From: Paracoccaceae bacterium
GTDB lineage: Bacteria > Pseudomonadota > Alphaproteobacteria > Rhodobacterales > Rhodobacteraceae
Direction of reading: 5' to 3'
Assembly (NCBI GenBank): GCA_024742405.1
Contig: JANSYP010000001.1
Location: forward strand, 1,426,001 to 1,490,000
Length of the DNA: 64,000 nucleotides
Part shown: positions 49,276 to 57,398 of the stretch, one piece after another
Layout: every line of letters begins with the position of its first letter
Position numbering within the stretch: position 1 is the stretch's first letter
Translations under genes and position numbers: made by a program
The notes under the pieces: model-generated
Database searches by the model: none
What the model saw: only the letters and a program-made list of their open reading frames with translations
Told to the model about the DNA's origin: nothing

Positions 49276-49653
49276 ATGAAGGGACAGTATTCTCACATGA
49301 CACTTAATTATCCTGAGACGGGGGACACCTCGGCGGACCGCACGTTCGACGAGGCAAATGCATTATTCCACCGCGCTGTTGGCGCGTTGGGCGATCTGGT
49401 GAAGCGGCTTGAAGCCGGTGAGTTCGACGCCTCTGCAGAGGCCGAGACGACGGTCAAGAAAATCGACAAGCAACTCGAGCTCGTCATGAGAGAAAGGCAG
49501 CGCGTTGAAGAACGAAAGCGAAAGGAAATCGGTGCCGCAGCCGGTGGTGTCGCCATCAACTTCGACGCTGCGCGCGATGAGATCGGGCGCCGCCTTGCTC
49601 GCCTCCGTGCCGCAAACGGAGCGGGAGTCGTTTCTGAAGGACCTGACGGATGA
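49276..49653 (+). CDS. GTA protein g1 (small terminase-like)
   Basis: First gene of the gene transfer agent cluster; RcGTA gp1 is the small terminase subunit that partners gp2 in headful DNA packaging. The product is short, charged and helical (residues about 25-75 form a coiled coil: ANALFHRAVGALGDLVKRL, then KIDKQLELVMRERQRVEERKR). The ATG at 49276 is used; ATG 49297 (MTLNYPETG) is an equally plausible start with AGGGA upstream. Assignment rests on position and size; sequence is poorly conserved. Confidence 0.75.
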   Translation: MKGQYSHMTLNYPETGDTSADRTFDEANALFHRAVGALGDLVKRLEAGEFDASAEAETTVKKIDKQLELVMRERQRVEERKRKEIGAAAGGVAINFDAARDEIGRRLARLRAANGAGVVSEGPDG

Positions 49654-50920
49654 GGCGATCGCAGCGCTTCCGTACGTCTTCGAATTCTGGGCGCTGGAGC
49701 ATCAGCTGCCACCCGAGGGCGACTGGAAGACCTGGGTAATTCTTGGCGGGCGCGGTGCGGGCAAGACCCGCGCCGGTGCCGAATGGGTGCGATCAGAGGT
49801 CGAAGGATCACGACCGACGGACCAGGGACGGTCTCGCCGGGTCGCGCTGGTCGGCGAGACCATCGAACAGGTTCGCGAAGTTATGGTCATGGGAGAGAGC
49901 GGGATTTTGGCCTGCTCGCCGCCTGACCGGACGCCAAAATGGGAGGCGACGCGCAAGCGCTTGATCTGGCCGAACGGCGCGATTGCCCAGGCCTTCTCGG
50001 CCCACGAACCCGAGAGCCTGCGCGGGCCGCAGTTTGACGCAGCATGGGTGGATGAGCTCGCGAAGTGGAAAAAGGCGGAGGATGCCTGGGACATGCTGCA
50101 GTTCGGACTGCGATTGGGAGAAACGCCGCGCCAGGTCGTCACTACGACGCCGCGCAATGTCAGCGTGCTGAAGCGCATTCTGGATCTGCCATCGACGGTA
50201 ACGACCCACGCGCCGACAGAAGCCAACCGGGCCTATCTGGCGAACAGTTTCCTGGAGGAGATCCGGGCGCGTTATGCGGGAACACGGCTGGGCCGGCAGG
50301 AACTCGACGGCGTGTTGCTGGCCGATGCCGAAGGGGCGCTCTGGACCCAAGAGATGCTGGTCGCGTCTCAAGTCGACACGTTGCCCAAGATGAACCGGGT
50401 GGTGGTCGCCGTAGACCCGCCGGTGACGGGGCATGCGGGCTCCGACGAGTGTGGGATCGTGGTCGTGGGCGCTTGCACCGAGGGTCAGCCCCAGGACTGG
50501 CAGGCGATCGTTCTGGAGGATGCCAGTGTCCGAGCAGCGTCGCCGCAGGGCTGGGCGGAGGCAGCGCTCGACGCGATGGCGCGACACGGGGCTGACCGCA
50601 TGGTGGCAGAGGTCAATCAGGGCGGCGATCTGGTCGAGACGGTCGTCCGCCAGATCGACCCGGTCGTGCCCTTTCGCGCGGTCCGGGCAACCCGAGGCAA
50701 GGCGGCACGGGCCGAGCCGGTTGCGGCGCTCTATGAACAGGGTCGGGTAAAACACGCCCGCGGGCTTGGTACGCTGGAAGACCAGATGGTGCAGATGACT
50801 CAGCATGGTTTTGCCGGATCCGGCAGCCCAGACCGCGTGGATGCGCTGGTCTGGGCGCTGCAGGAAGTGATGATTGATCCTGCGCAGCGGTTCCGACGCC
50901 CACGGGTGCGCGGACTCTGA
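49577..50920 (+). CDS. GTA terminase large subunit (g2)
   Basis: ATPase-nuclease that packages host DNA into GTA heads. Walker A is ILGGRGAGKTRAGAEWV near residue 60, Walker B is FDAAWVDELAKWKK, and the C-terminal RNase H-like nuclease has acidic residues in VVVAVDPPVTG and near EVNQGGDLV and DRVDALVWAL. The ATG at 49577 overlaps g1 and gives 447 residues; an in-frame TTG at 49505 would add 24. In RcGTA the packaging is nearly random, taking about 4 kb of host DNA. Confidence 0.92.
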   Translation: MRSGAALLASVPQTERESFLKDLTDEAIAALPYVFEFWALEHQLPPEGDWKTWVILGGRGAGKTRAGAEWVRSEVEGSRPTDQGRSRRVALVGETIEQVREVMVMGESGILACSPPDRTPKWEATRKRLIWPNGAIAQAFSAHEPESLRGPQFDAAWVDELAKWKKAEDAWDMLQFGLRLGETPRQVVTTTPRNVSVLKRILDLPSTVTTHAPTEANRAYLANSFLEEIRARYAGTRLGRQELDGVLLADAEGALWTQEMLVASQVDTLPKMNRVVVAVDPPVTGHAGSDECGIVVVGACTEGQPQDWQAIVLEDASVRAASPQGWAEAALDAMARHGADRMVAEVNQGGDLVETVVRQIDPVVPFRAVRATRGKAARAEPVAALYEQGRVKHARGLGTLEDQMVQMTQHGFAGSGSPDRVDALVWALQEVMIDPAQRFRRPRVRGL

Positions 50921-50970
50921 ACGCGAGACATTTCGACAAGGTTTGAGACGGGCCCCCGCGCGATCCCCGT

Positions 50971-50993
50971 GCGGACGGCCCCCCTGCGTCCGC
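50971..50993 (+). repeat. Intercistronic hairpin between g2 and g3
   Basis: GCGGACG (50971-50977) pairs perfectly with CGTCCGC (50987-50993) around a nine-base loop. It lies in the 102-base gap after the terminase gene, one of the few places in the cluster where genes are not overlapping. No T run follows. It could mark an RNA processing or stabilising site. Confidence 0.45.
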
Positions 50994-51022
50994 CGATTGG
51001 TGCGCGTGGAAAGGAGACTTGC

Positions 51023-52210
51023 ATGGTTCTGGACTTTCTCAAGCGGCCGGCAGCGGCGGCACCTGCGGAGACGAAGGCTTCGGCAACCGGGCCGCTCATC
51101 GCCTGGAGTGGTGCCGGGCGCGCGGCCTGGTCGCCCCGGGATCTGCCATCGCTGACGCGCAACGGGTTTCTGGGCAATCCGGTCGGGTTTAGGTCGGTCA
51201 AGATGATCGCAGAGGCCGCGGCAGCGCTGCCCCTAGTATTGCGCGAAGCGAGTGCACGGCAAGATACTCATCCGGCGGCTACGCTGATCGCACGCCCCAA
51301 TGCTGGGCAGGGACGGGCGGAGCTGTTTGAGAGCCTATATGGCCAGCTCTTGCTGACCGGGAACGCTTACATCGAGGCCGCCGGACTGACCCAGCAGGCC
51401 TTGCCGCTGGAGTTGCATGTTCTGCGGTCCGACCGGATGGCTGTGGTGCCTGGCACGGACGGTTGGCCGGCAGGTTACGAGTATAGCGTGAACGGGCGGA
51501 AGCATCGGTTTCAGGTGACGCCCGAGATCAGCCCGATCTGCCATATCAAGAATTTCCACCCGCAGGATGACCACTACGGGTTCTCGCCCATGCAGGCGGC
51601 CGCGAGCGCGGTGGATGTGCACAACTCGGCCTCGCACTGGTCAAAGTCGCTGCTGGACAATGCGGCCCGTCCGTCGGGCGCGATTGTCTACCGCAGTGCG
51701 GACGGGCAGGGCACGATGAGCGAGGACCAGTACAGCCGGCTCCTCGACGAGATGGCGTCGCACCACCAGGGCGCGCGCAACGCCGGCCGACCAATGCTGC
51801 TGGAAGGTGGGCTCGACTGGAAGCCAATGGGCTTTTCGCCGTCTGACATGGAGTTTCAGAAGACCAAGGAGGCGGCGGCGCGGGAGATCGCGCTGGCGTT
51901 CGGTGTGCCGCCGATGCTGCTCGGCATCCCCGGCGACGCGACATACGCCAATTATCAGGAAGCGAACCGCGCCTTCTATCGCCTGACCGTTCTGCCGCTG
52001 GTGGCCCGGGTCACAGGCACGCTGTCGGGATGGCTGACACGCTTTGCCGGCAGCGATCTGGCTCTGGAGCCGGATCTCGATCAGGTGCCCGCGCTGGCCA
52101 CGGAGCGCGAAGCCCAGTGGCGCCGCATCAGCGAGGCGGGGTTTCTCACCGATGGGGAGAAGCGCGCATTGCTGGGCTTGCCTGAAATTCCCGCAGGTGA
52201 TGGCGCATGA
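51023..52210 (+). CDS. GTA portal protein (g3)
   Basis: HK97-type portal, a dodecameric ring at the head vertex through which DNA enters. Residues NGFLGNPVGFRSVKMIAEAAAALPL and PTSG-free LLTGNAYIEAAG are typical of phage portal family SPP1/HK97. The start at 51023 has AAGGAG upstream and yields 395 residues. The segment FGVPPMLLGIPGDATYANYQEANRAFYRLTV is the conserved stem region, shown here in part as GVPPMLLGIPG and ANYQEANRAFY. Confidence 0.92.
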   Translation: MVLDFLKRPAAAAPAETKASATGPLIAWSGAGRAAWSPRDLPSLTRNGFLGNPVGFRSVKMIAEAAAALPLVLREASARQDTHPAATLIARPNAGQGRAELFESLYGQLLLTGNAYIEAAGLTQQALPLELHVLRSDRMAVVPGTDGWPAGYEYSVNGRKHRFQVTPEISPICHIKNFHPQDDHYGFSPMQAAASAVDVHNSASHWSKSLLDNAARPSGAIVYRSADGQGTMSEDQYSRLLDEMASHHQGARNAGRPMLLEGGLDWKPMGFSPSDMEFQKTKEAAAREIALAFGVPPMLLGIPGDATYANYQEANRAFYRLTVLPLVARVTGTLSGWLTRFAGSDLALEPDLDQVPALATEREAQWRRISEAGFLTDGEKRALLGLPEIPAGDGA

Positions 52211-52467
52211 GCAACATGCGGCGGATCACGGGGGGGTCGCGGTTCCTGCTGGAGCCGTTCGACTACGGACCCAAGGACATCGCCGAAGCCCATGACCGGA
52301 TCCTGGGCCTCCAGTTCGAAGCCATAGATGCGCGGTTGAGCCGGATCGAGGGTCTCATGGAGCGGTTGGAGCGTCGGCTCTGGCTGACGGTTTACGGGGT
52401 CGTGGCGACGATCCTCGCCCAGGCTTTCAAGACGTTGATCACGATCGCCCCCACAGGAGGAGCATGA
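52207..52467 (+). CDS. GTA protein g3.5
   Basis: Small 86-residue protein encoded between portal and protease in all Rhodobacter-type GTAs. ATGA overlap with the portal gene. A middle coiled-coil segment (DARLSRIEGLMERLERRL) is followed by a hydrophobic stretch (WLTVYGVVATILAQAFKTLI) that looks membrane-associated. Function unknown. The next gene starts three bases after its stop. Confidence 0.8.
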   Translation: MSNMRRITGGSRFLLEPFDYGPKDIAEAHDRILGLQFEAIDARLSRIEGLMERLERRLWLTVYGVVATILAQAFKTLITIAPTGGA

Positions 52468-52470
52468 GCC

Positions 52471-53037
52471 ATGCTGGATACCGACAGCGCCCCGGACCTG
52501 GAGCGCAAGTTCTGCCGCTTTGATGACGATATTCAGGTCACGGACGGCACCGTGATCGAAGGATATGCGTCGCTCTTCGGGGCGCCTGACCAGGGCGGCG
52601 ATATCGTCCAGCGGGGCGCATACGCCAAATCGCTGGCCGCGATGACCGACGCCGGGCGTGCGGTGAAGCTGCTGTGGCAGCACGATCCGGCCCAGCCGAT
52701 CGGGATCTGGGACGAGGTACGCGAAGAAGAGCGCGGGCTTTACGTCAAGGGGCGTCTGCTGACCGATGTGGCGCGGGGTCGGGAAGCGGCTTGCCTGATC
52801 GCTGCCGGGGCGCTCGATGGGCTCTCCATCGGCTATCGCACCGTCAAGGCGCAGCGTGACGACCAGGGACGCCGCCTGCTGACAGAACTCGACCTTTGGG
52901 AAGTGTCGGTCGTGACCTTCCCGATGCTCCCCCAGGCGCGGATCGGCGCCAAGGCGGATGACAAGAACGACAGTGTTTTGCGTGATCTGGCGGCTGCGAT
53001 GCAGGACGCAAGGCGCGCGCTGACCGGCGCGGCTTAA
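52471..53037 (+). CDS. GTA prohead protease (g4)
   Basis: HK97 family prohead serine protease that matures the capsid. The 188-residue product has VIEGYASLFGAPDQGGD, LWQHDPAQPIG with the catalytic His, and GALDGLSIGYRT with the catalytic Ser. Preceded by GGAGGAGC and located just before the capsid gene, as expected. Confidence 0.92.
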   Translation: MLDTDSAPDLERKFCRFDDDIQVTDGTVIEGYASLFGAPDQGGDIVQRGAYAKSLAAMTDAGRAVKLLWQHDPAQPIGIWDEVREEERGLYVKGRLLTDVARGREAACLIAAGALDGLSIGYRTVKAQRDDQGRRLLTELDLWEVSVVTFPMLPQARIGAKADDKNDSVLRDLAAAMQDARRALTGAA

Positions 53038-53068
53038 ACCCCGCGCGCATTCCAAGAAGGAGCCTGAG

Positions 53069-54259
53069 ATGACCACTTCTGACACCGGCGGGCCCGTCGG
53101 CGTGACGGCAGCCGGCGAGGTCAAATCCGCGCTGGTCGGCCTGATGTCCGATCTGACCGACTTTCGCACCGAGATTACCGAGCACCTCCAAGCACAGGAT
53201 GAGAGACTGACCATGCTGGACCGTAAGACTGCCTTTGCCACCCGCCCCGCACTGTCCGTGGCGGCCGAGACCGACCTGAGCCACAAAACCGCCTTTGGCG
53301 GCTACCTGCGCAGCGGCGACGACAGCGCGCTTCGCGGACTGGAGCTGGAAGGCAAGGCTCTGAACACCGCCGTTGATGCGAACGGAGGTTACCTCGTCGA
53401 CCCGCAGACCTCGGAGATGATCCAGAGCGTGCTGCAGTCCACTGCCTCGGTCCGGGCGGTCGCCACGGTCGTGAATGTCGATGCGACGTCCTACGATGTG
53501 CTCGTGGATCACAACGACATGGATCACGTCTGGGCATCCGAGACGTCGAACCTGACCGAAACCACGACACCGCAGATCGATCGGATCACTATCTCCCTGC
53601 ACGAGCTGAGCGCCCTGCCGAAGGCAAGTCAGCGTCTGCTGGACGACAGCGCGTTCAACATCGAGGCATGGCTGGCCGGCCGCATTGCCGACAAGTTCGC
53701 CCGGGCCGAAGCGCAGGCCTTTATCGACGGCGACGGTATCGACAAGCCGAAGGGGTTTCTGTCCCATCCGCAGGTCGATGAAAGCCAGACCCCCTGGTCG
53801 TGGGGCAATATCGGTTTCGTCAAGACCGGCAACGCTGGGGATTTCGCGCAAACCAACGCTGCGGATTCCATTATCGAGCTGGTCTACTCGCTGAACGCTC
53901 CTTACCGCGCCAACGCAAGTTTCGTGATGAACTCGAAAACAGCCGGTGCCGTGCGCAAGATGAAGGATGCGGACGGCCGCTTCCTCTGGGCCGATGGTCT
54001 GGCGTCGGGCGAGCCCGCGCGCCTGATGGGCTATCCGGTGCTGATCGCCGAGGAGATGCCCAATGTCGACGATACGGATCCGGCGGCCATCGCCTTCGGC
54101 GACTTCGCTGCAGGTTACACCATTGCCGAACGCCCGGACCTGCGTGTCCTGCGCGACCCGTTCTCGGCCAAGCCCCACGTGCTGTTCTATGCGACCAAGC
54201 GTGTGGGCGGCGATGTCAGCGACTTTGCCGCGATCAAGCTGCTGAAATTCAGCGCGTGA
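53069..54259 (+). CDS. GTA major capsid protein (g5)
   Basis: HK97-fold major capsid protein forming the small GTA head. An N-terminal region with heptad character (about 15-60) resembles the scaffolding delta domain removed by the g4 protease. The mature fold begins near SVAAETDLSHKTAFGGYLR and includes GGYLVDPQTSEMIQ, ATSYDVLVDHNDMDHVWASE and DKFARAEAQAFIDGDG. AAGGAG precedes the ATG. It is the most highly expressed GTA gene in related species and is followed by an unusually structured gap. Confidence 0.94.
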   Translation: MTTSDTGGPVGVTAAGEVKSALVGLMSDLTDFRTEITEHLQAQDERLTMLDRKTAFATRPALSVAAETDLSHKTAFGGYLRSGDDSALRGLELEGKALNTAVDANGGYLVDPQTSEMIQSVLQSTASVRAVATVVNVDATSYDVLVDHNDMDHVWASETSNLTETTTPQIDRITISLHELSALPKASQRLLDDSAFNIEAWLAGRIADKFARAEAQAFIDGDGIDKPKGFLSHPQVDESQTPWSWGNIGFVKTGNAGDFAQTNAADSIIELVYSLNAPYRANASFVMNSKTAGAVRKMKDADGRFLWADGLASGEPARLMGYPVLIAEEMPNVDDTDPAAIAFGDFAAGYTIAERPDLRVLRDPFSAKPHVLFYATKRVGGDVSDFAAIKLLKFSA

Positions 54260-54273
54260 TCTGAGCATCGCGG

Positions 54274-54381
54274 ATCGGGCTGGGCTCGATCCCGCCCGAT
54301 ACGGGGCGCGCATCCAAGTAACCAGTGTTCGTGTTGTCTAGCTGCTCCCTCTGTCCGAGCAACACGTGGGGTGCGCGCCCC
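54274..54381 (+). ncRNA. Structured intercistronic RNA after the capsid gene
   Basis: The 157-base gap between g5 and g6 folds strongly. Hairpin 1: ATCGGGC and GGG (54274-54284, one bulged T) pair with CCC and GCCCGAT (54291-54300) around CTCGAT. Nested stem 2: GGGGCGCGCATCC (54303-54315) pairs with GGGTGCGCGCCCC (54369-54381), one G-U pair, and inside it CGTGTTG (54330-54336) pairs with CAACACG (54360-54366). No T run follows. It may be a processing, stabilising or attenuation element that sets a high capsid-to-adaptor ratio. Confidence 0.6.
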
Positions 54382-54416
54382 AACCAGGTCGTGGGAGCAA
54401 GTTTTGGAGTGTGTCG

Positions 54417-55016
54417 ATGAACCTTGTGGAAACGAGCACAATCCCGGTGTTCGACCTTCCCCTGCAGGCGTTTCGCGACCATCTGCGGACGGCATCGGGA
54501 TTTCCCGATGACAGTCTGCAGGACGGTGTGCTGGAGGCCATGCTGCGTGCAGCACTGGCGGCGATCGAGGCCCGCACGGGCAAGGCGCTGCTGTCGCGGG
54601 GGTTCCGTTGGACGGTAAGCGGTTGGCGGTCGCCAGAGACCCAGGCGCTCCCGATCGCGCCAGTGACCGAGCTGATCGCAGTGACGCTGATCGGGCGCAA
54701 CGGCGATGCGACGCCCTATGAAATGAGCTGCATCCAACTGGTCCAGGACAGCCAACGGCCGGTTTTGCGTGGCGTGTGCCACGGTCTGCCGCACATCCCG
54801 ACAGGGGGCGTGGCGGAGGTGACGTTCACAGCCGGGTTTGGCCTGACCTGGGAGGAATTGCCCGCCGATCTGCAACTCGCGGTTTTGGTTTTGGCGGCGT
54901 ATTTCTACGAGAACCGAGGCGATGTAACGGTTGAGGATGGCAACATGCCATTGCCGGTCACGGCGCTGACCGAGCGGTATCGCACGGTGCGTATTCTCGG
55001 CGGAGCGGTACCATGA
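54417..55016 (+). CDS. GTA head-tail adaptor (g6)
   Basis: Connector protein linking portal to tail, of the phage gp6-like (HK97 gp6, DUF-type connector) family. The start at 54417 has GGAG seven bases upstream; 199 residues. Features include FRDHLRTASGFPDDS, a helical AMLRAALAAIEARTGKALL segment and the C-terminal AVLVLAAYFYENRGDV typical of this family. Overlaps g7 by four bases. Confidence 0.86.
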   Translation: MNLVETSTIPVFDLPLQAFRDHLRTASGFPDDSLQDGVLEAMLRAALAAIEARTGKALLSRGFRWTVSGWRSPETQALPIAPVTELIAVTLIGRNGDATPYEMSCIQLVQDSQRPVLRGVCHGLPHIPTGGVAEVTFTAGFGLTWEELPADLQLAVLVLAAYFYENRGDVTVEDGNMPLPVTALTERYRTVRILGGAVP

Positions 55017-55351
55017 CGGGGGCTCGTTTGAACCGAGAACTCGTGCTCGAAGCGCCGGACCGTGTGCCTGATGGATCCGGCGGATTCTTCGAGACCTGGG
55101 TCGAATTGGGACGGATCTGGGCGGAAGTACGCGCGAGGCCTGGCCGCGAAGTGCGCCTGGGCACAGCCATTGCTGCGCGCGCGACCCACCAGATCACCGT
55201 TCGCGCCGCACCCTTTGGCGCAGCGTCGCGCCCGACGCCGACCCAGCGGTTCCGCGAGGGCCCGCGGCGGTTCCGTATCCTGTCGGTCACCGAGGCTGAC
55301 CTGTCGGGACGGCATCTGGTCTGCGCAGCCGTCGAGGAGACTGCGGCATGA
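55013..55351 (+). CDS. GTA head closure protein (g7)
   Basis: Small beta-rich connector of the phage head-tail joining family (SPP1 gp16-like). 112 residues with LNRELVLEAPDRVPDGSGGF, FETWVELGRIWAEVRAR and the C-terminal FRILSVTEADLSGRHLVC. ATGA overlap at both ends with g6 and g8. Confidence 0.85.
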   Translation: MTGARLNRELVLEAPDRVPDGSGGFFETWVELGRIWAEVRARPGREVRLGTAIAARATHQITVRAAPFGAASRPTPTQRFREGPRRFRILSVTEADLSGRHLVCAAVEETAA

Positions 55352-55758
55352 GCTATTTGGCATCCGCGGCACTGCAGCGCGCGCTTTACGACCGGCTGAC
55401 CGACGCAGGCGTGCCGGCGGAGTTGGCCGGCATTCCCGTGGTCGACGTGCTGCCGGAAGGACCCTTGCCGGAAACCTACATCGCGCTTGGACCTGAACGG
55501 GTGCGCGATGCGTCCACCAAGACCAGCCGGGGAGCAGAGCACCGCGTCACGGTCACTGTGACCAGTGCCGGCGGCGGCTTTCAGCGCGCCAAGCAGATCG
55601 CGGGTGCGGTGTGCGAACAGCTTGAGACGGCCGTACCGGCGCTGGATGCCGGCCGGCTTTGCAACTTGGACTTCGTCCGGGCCCAGGCGGGCCGCGGGCC
55701 GAGCGGGGCCGCGCGCAGCATCGAGCTGACCTTTCGCGCGATCATCGACGACCTCTGA
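55348..55758 (+). CDS. GTA tail terminator protein (g8, DUF3168)
   Basis: Ring-forming protein at the head-proximal end of the tail tube. The 136 residues match DUF3168: MSYLASAALQRALYDRL, PLPETYIALGPERVRD and EHRVTVTVTSAGGGFQRAKQ. ATGA overlap with g7, and a 14-base gap to the tail tube gene. Confidence 0.86.
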   Translation: MSYLASAALQRALYDRLTDAGVPAELAGIPVVDVLPEGPLPETYIALGPERVRDASTKTSRGAEHRVTVTVTSAGGGFQRAKQIAGAVCEQLETAVPALDAGRLCNLDFVRAQAGRGPSGAARSIELTFRAIIDDL

Positions 55759-55772
55759 TTAGGAGACCGACA

Positions 55773-56186
55773 ATGGCGGCACAAAACGGCAAGGACCTGT
55801 TGCTCAAGATGGATGTGACAGGCACGGGCGGTTTCGAGACCATCGCAGGGCTGCGCGCGACGCGGCTGAGTTTCAACGCGCAGACAGTCGATGTCACGAG
55901 CCTGGAAAGCGAAGGCGGCTGGCGTGAGTTGCTGGCTGGCGCGGGTGTGCGCAGCGCGGCTGTGTCGGGCTCGGGCGTCTTCAAGGATGAAGCCACGGAT
56001 GCGGCGGCACGAGATGCGTTCTTCAACGGGCAAGCGCCGGCCTTCCAGGTGATCGTGCCGGAGTTTGGCACCATAGAAGGCGTGTTTCAGATCACATCTC
56101 TGGAGTATGCCGGCAACCATGATGGCGAAGCGACCTACGAATTGTCGCTCGCGTCCGCCGGAGCGCTGAGCTTCGCCGCGCTATGA
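55773..56186 (+). CDS. GTA major tail tube protein (g9)
   Basis: Tail tube subunit of the phage TP901-1/gp9 type. Start set by ATG with AGGAGA upstream; 137 residues beginning MAAQNGKDLLLKMDVTGTG. Segments VDVTSLESEGGWRELLAGAG and TSLEYAGNHDGEATYELSLAS are conserved. ATGA overlap with g10. Confidence 0.88.
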   Translation: MAAQNGKDLLLKMDVTGTGGFETIAGLRATRLSFNAQTVDVTSLESEGGWRELLAGAGVRSAAVSGSGVFKDEATDAAARDAFFNGQAPAFQVIVPEFGTIEGVFQITSLEYAGNHDGEATYELSLASAGALSFAAL

Positions 56187-56512
56187 GCGGTAACCCCTGG
56201 GCCGGCGAGGTCTGCCTGACGATCGACGGGACGCCGCGGCGGATGAAGCTGACCCTTGGGGCGCTCGCGGAGCTGGAAGCGGCGCTGGATACCGGATCGC
56301 TGATCGCACTGGTCGAGCGCTTTGAGACTGGCGCGTTCTCGGCGCGGGATCTGCTGCTGTTGCTGGCTGCGGGTCTGCGCGGCAGCGGGGTCGATCTAAG
56401 CGCCGACGCACTGGCGACCGCCGAGATCGAGGGCGGACCGGTGGCGGCCGCGCGCGCCGCGGGACGGCTTCTGGCGCTCGCCTTCGGCGCGACGGAACGC
56501 GACGCGGCGTGA
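56183..56512 (+). CDS. GTA protein g10 (tail assembly chaperone-like)
   Basis: 109 residues; corresponds to RcGTA g10, whose family resembles GTA TAC (tail assembly chaperone). Contains KLTLGALAELEAALDTGSLIALVERF followed by a hydrophobic LLLLLAAGLRG segment. Split here as g10 then g10.1, like phage tail chaperone pairs G and GT. GTGA overlap with the next gene. Confidence 0.78.
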   Translation: MSGNPWAGEVCLTIDGTPRRMKLTLGALAELEAALDTGSLIALVERFETGAFSARDLLLLLAAGLRGSGVDLSADALATAEIEGGPVAAARAAGRLLALAFGATERDAA

Positions 56513-56739
56513 GCCGGGTGTTCGACTGGGCCGCGATGCGGCGCCGGGCGCTCTGCGATCTAGGGCTGAAACCGAACGAATTCTGGGCGCTGACGCCCTT
56601 GGAGTTCCTCGAGATGTTCGGCTTTGCAGAGGGTCCGGCGCCGATGAGGCGCGCGGTGTTTGACCGATTGTGCCGAGATTTTCCAGACGGGATGCCCGAT
56701 GGAAGGCCGGGTGAAAGGGATCGAAATGGCGATACGTGA
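56509..56739 (+). CDS. GTA protein g10.1 (phage tail assembly chaperone)
   Basis: 76-residue product with GTG start overlapping the g10 stop. Sequence FDWAAMRRRALCDLGLKPNEFWALTPLEFLEM is characteristic of the rcc_01693-type tail assembly chaperone. It overlaps the start of the tape measure gene, as tail chaperones usually do. Confidence 0.82.
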   Translation: MSRVFDWAAMRRRALCDLGLKPNEFWALTPLEFLEMFGFAEGPAPMRRAVFDRLCRDFPDGMPDGRPGERDRNGDT

Positions 56740-57388
56740 CGAACTCGAAGACCTTGACGATGGGCTGGGTGGGCTCGAGGCCACCATCGTGTCGACGGCA
56801 AGTCTGGCATCGGGGCTTTCCGAAGAATTGGCCCAGGTCGGGCGGGGTTTTTCCGAAGCGGGCGCGGGCAGCAGCAGCTTTTCGCGCGGGCTGTCGCGAT
56901 CGCTCAAAGGGGCGTTCGAGGACGTGCTGGTCGACGGTGCGAAAGTGTCCGACGTGCTGCGCGATGTTGGCAGCAAACTTGCCGACAGAGCCTTTCGGCA
57001 GGCTGTGGCGCCAGTGACCGATGGGGTCGGCGCAGCTCTGGGCGGCAGCGTGCAGTCGCTTGTCACCGGACTTCTGCCCTTCGCCCAAGGCGGTGCGTTC
57101 TCGCAAGGCCGGGTGACACCCTTTGCGAGGGGCGGCGTTGTCGACGGTCCGGTGTCCTTTCCCATGCGCGGTGGCGCAGGGCTGATGGGCGAAGCGGGGC
57201 CAGAGGCAATCATGCCGCTCAGCCGTGGGCCGGATGGAGCACTGGGCGTGCGCAGCACCGCTGGTGGCCGACCGGTCGCGGTCACCTTCAACATCCAGAC
57301 GCCTGACACCGAGGGATTCCGGAGATCTCAAGGCCAGATCGCCGCCCAGATGGGGCGGTTGCTGAACCAAGGCAGGCGATTGAGCTGA
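56726..57388 (+). CDS. GTA tail tape measure protein (g11)
   Basis: Determines tail length; at 220 residues it is very short because the GTA tail is short. It has an N-terminal helical region, Gly-rich low-complexity parts (GLGGLEATIVSTASLASGLS) and a C-terminal PFAQGGAFSQGRVTPFARGG repeat. ATG 56726 is preceded by AAGGGA; ATG 56699 is an alternative. The cognate RcGTA gene is of equal length. Confidence 0.84.
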   Translation: MAIRDELEDLDDGLGGLEATIVSTASLASGLSEELAQVGRGFSEAGAGSSSFSRGLSRSLKGAFEDVLVDGAKVSDVLRDVGSKLADRAFRQAVAPVTDGVGAALGGSVQSLVTGLLPFAQGGAFSQGRVTPFARGGVVDGPVSFPMRGGAGLMGEAGPEAIMPLSRGPDGALGVRSTAGGRPVAVTFNIQTPDTEGFRRSQGQIAAQMGRLLNQGRRLS

Positions 57389-57398
57389 GGAGTAGGAC

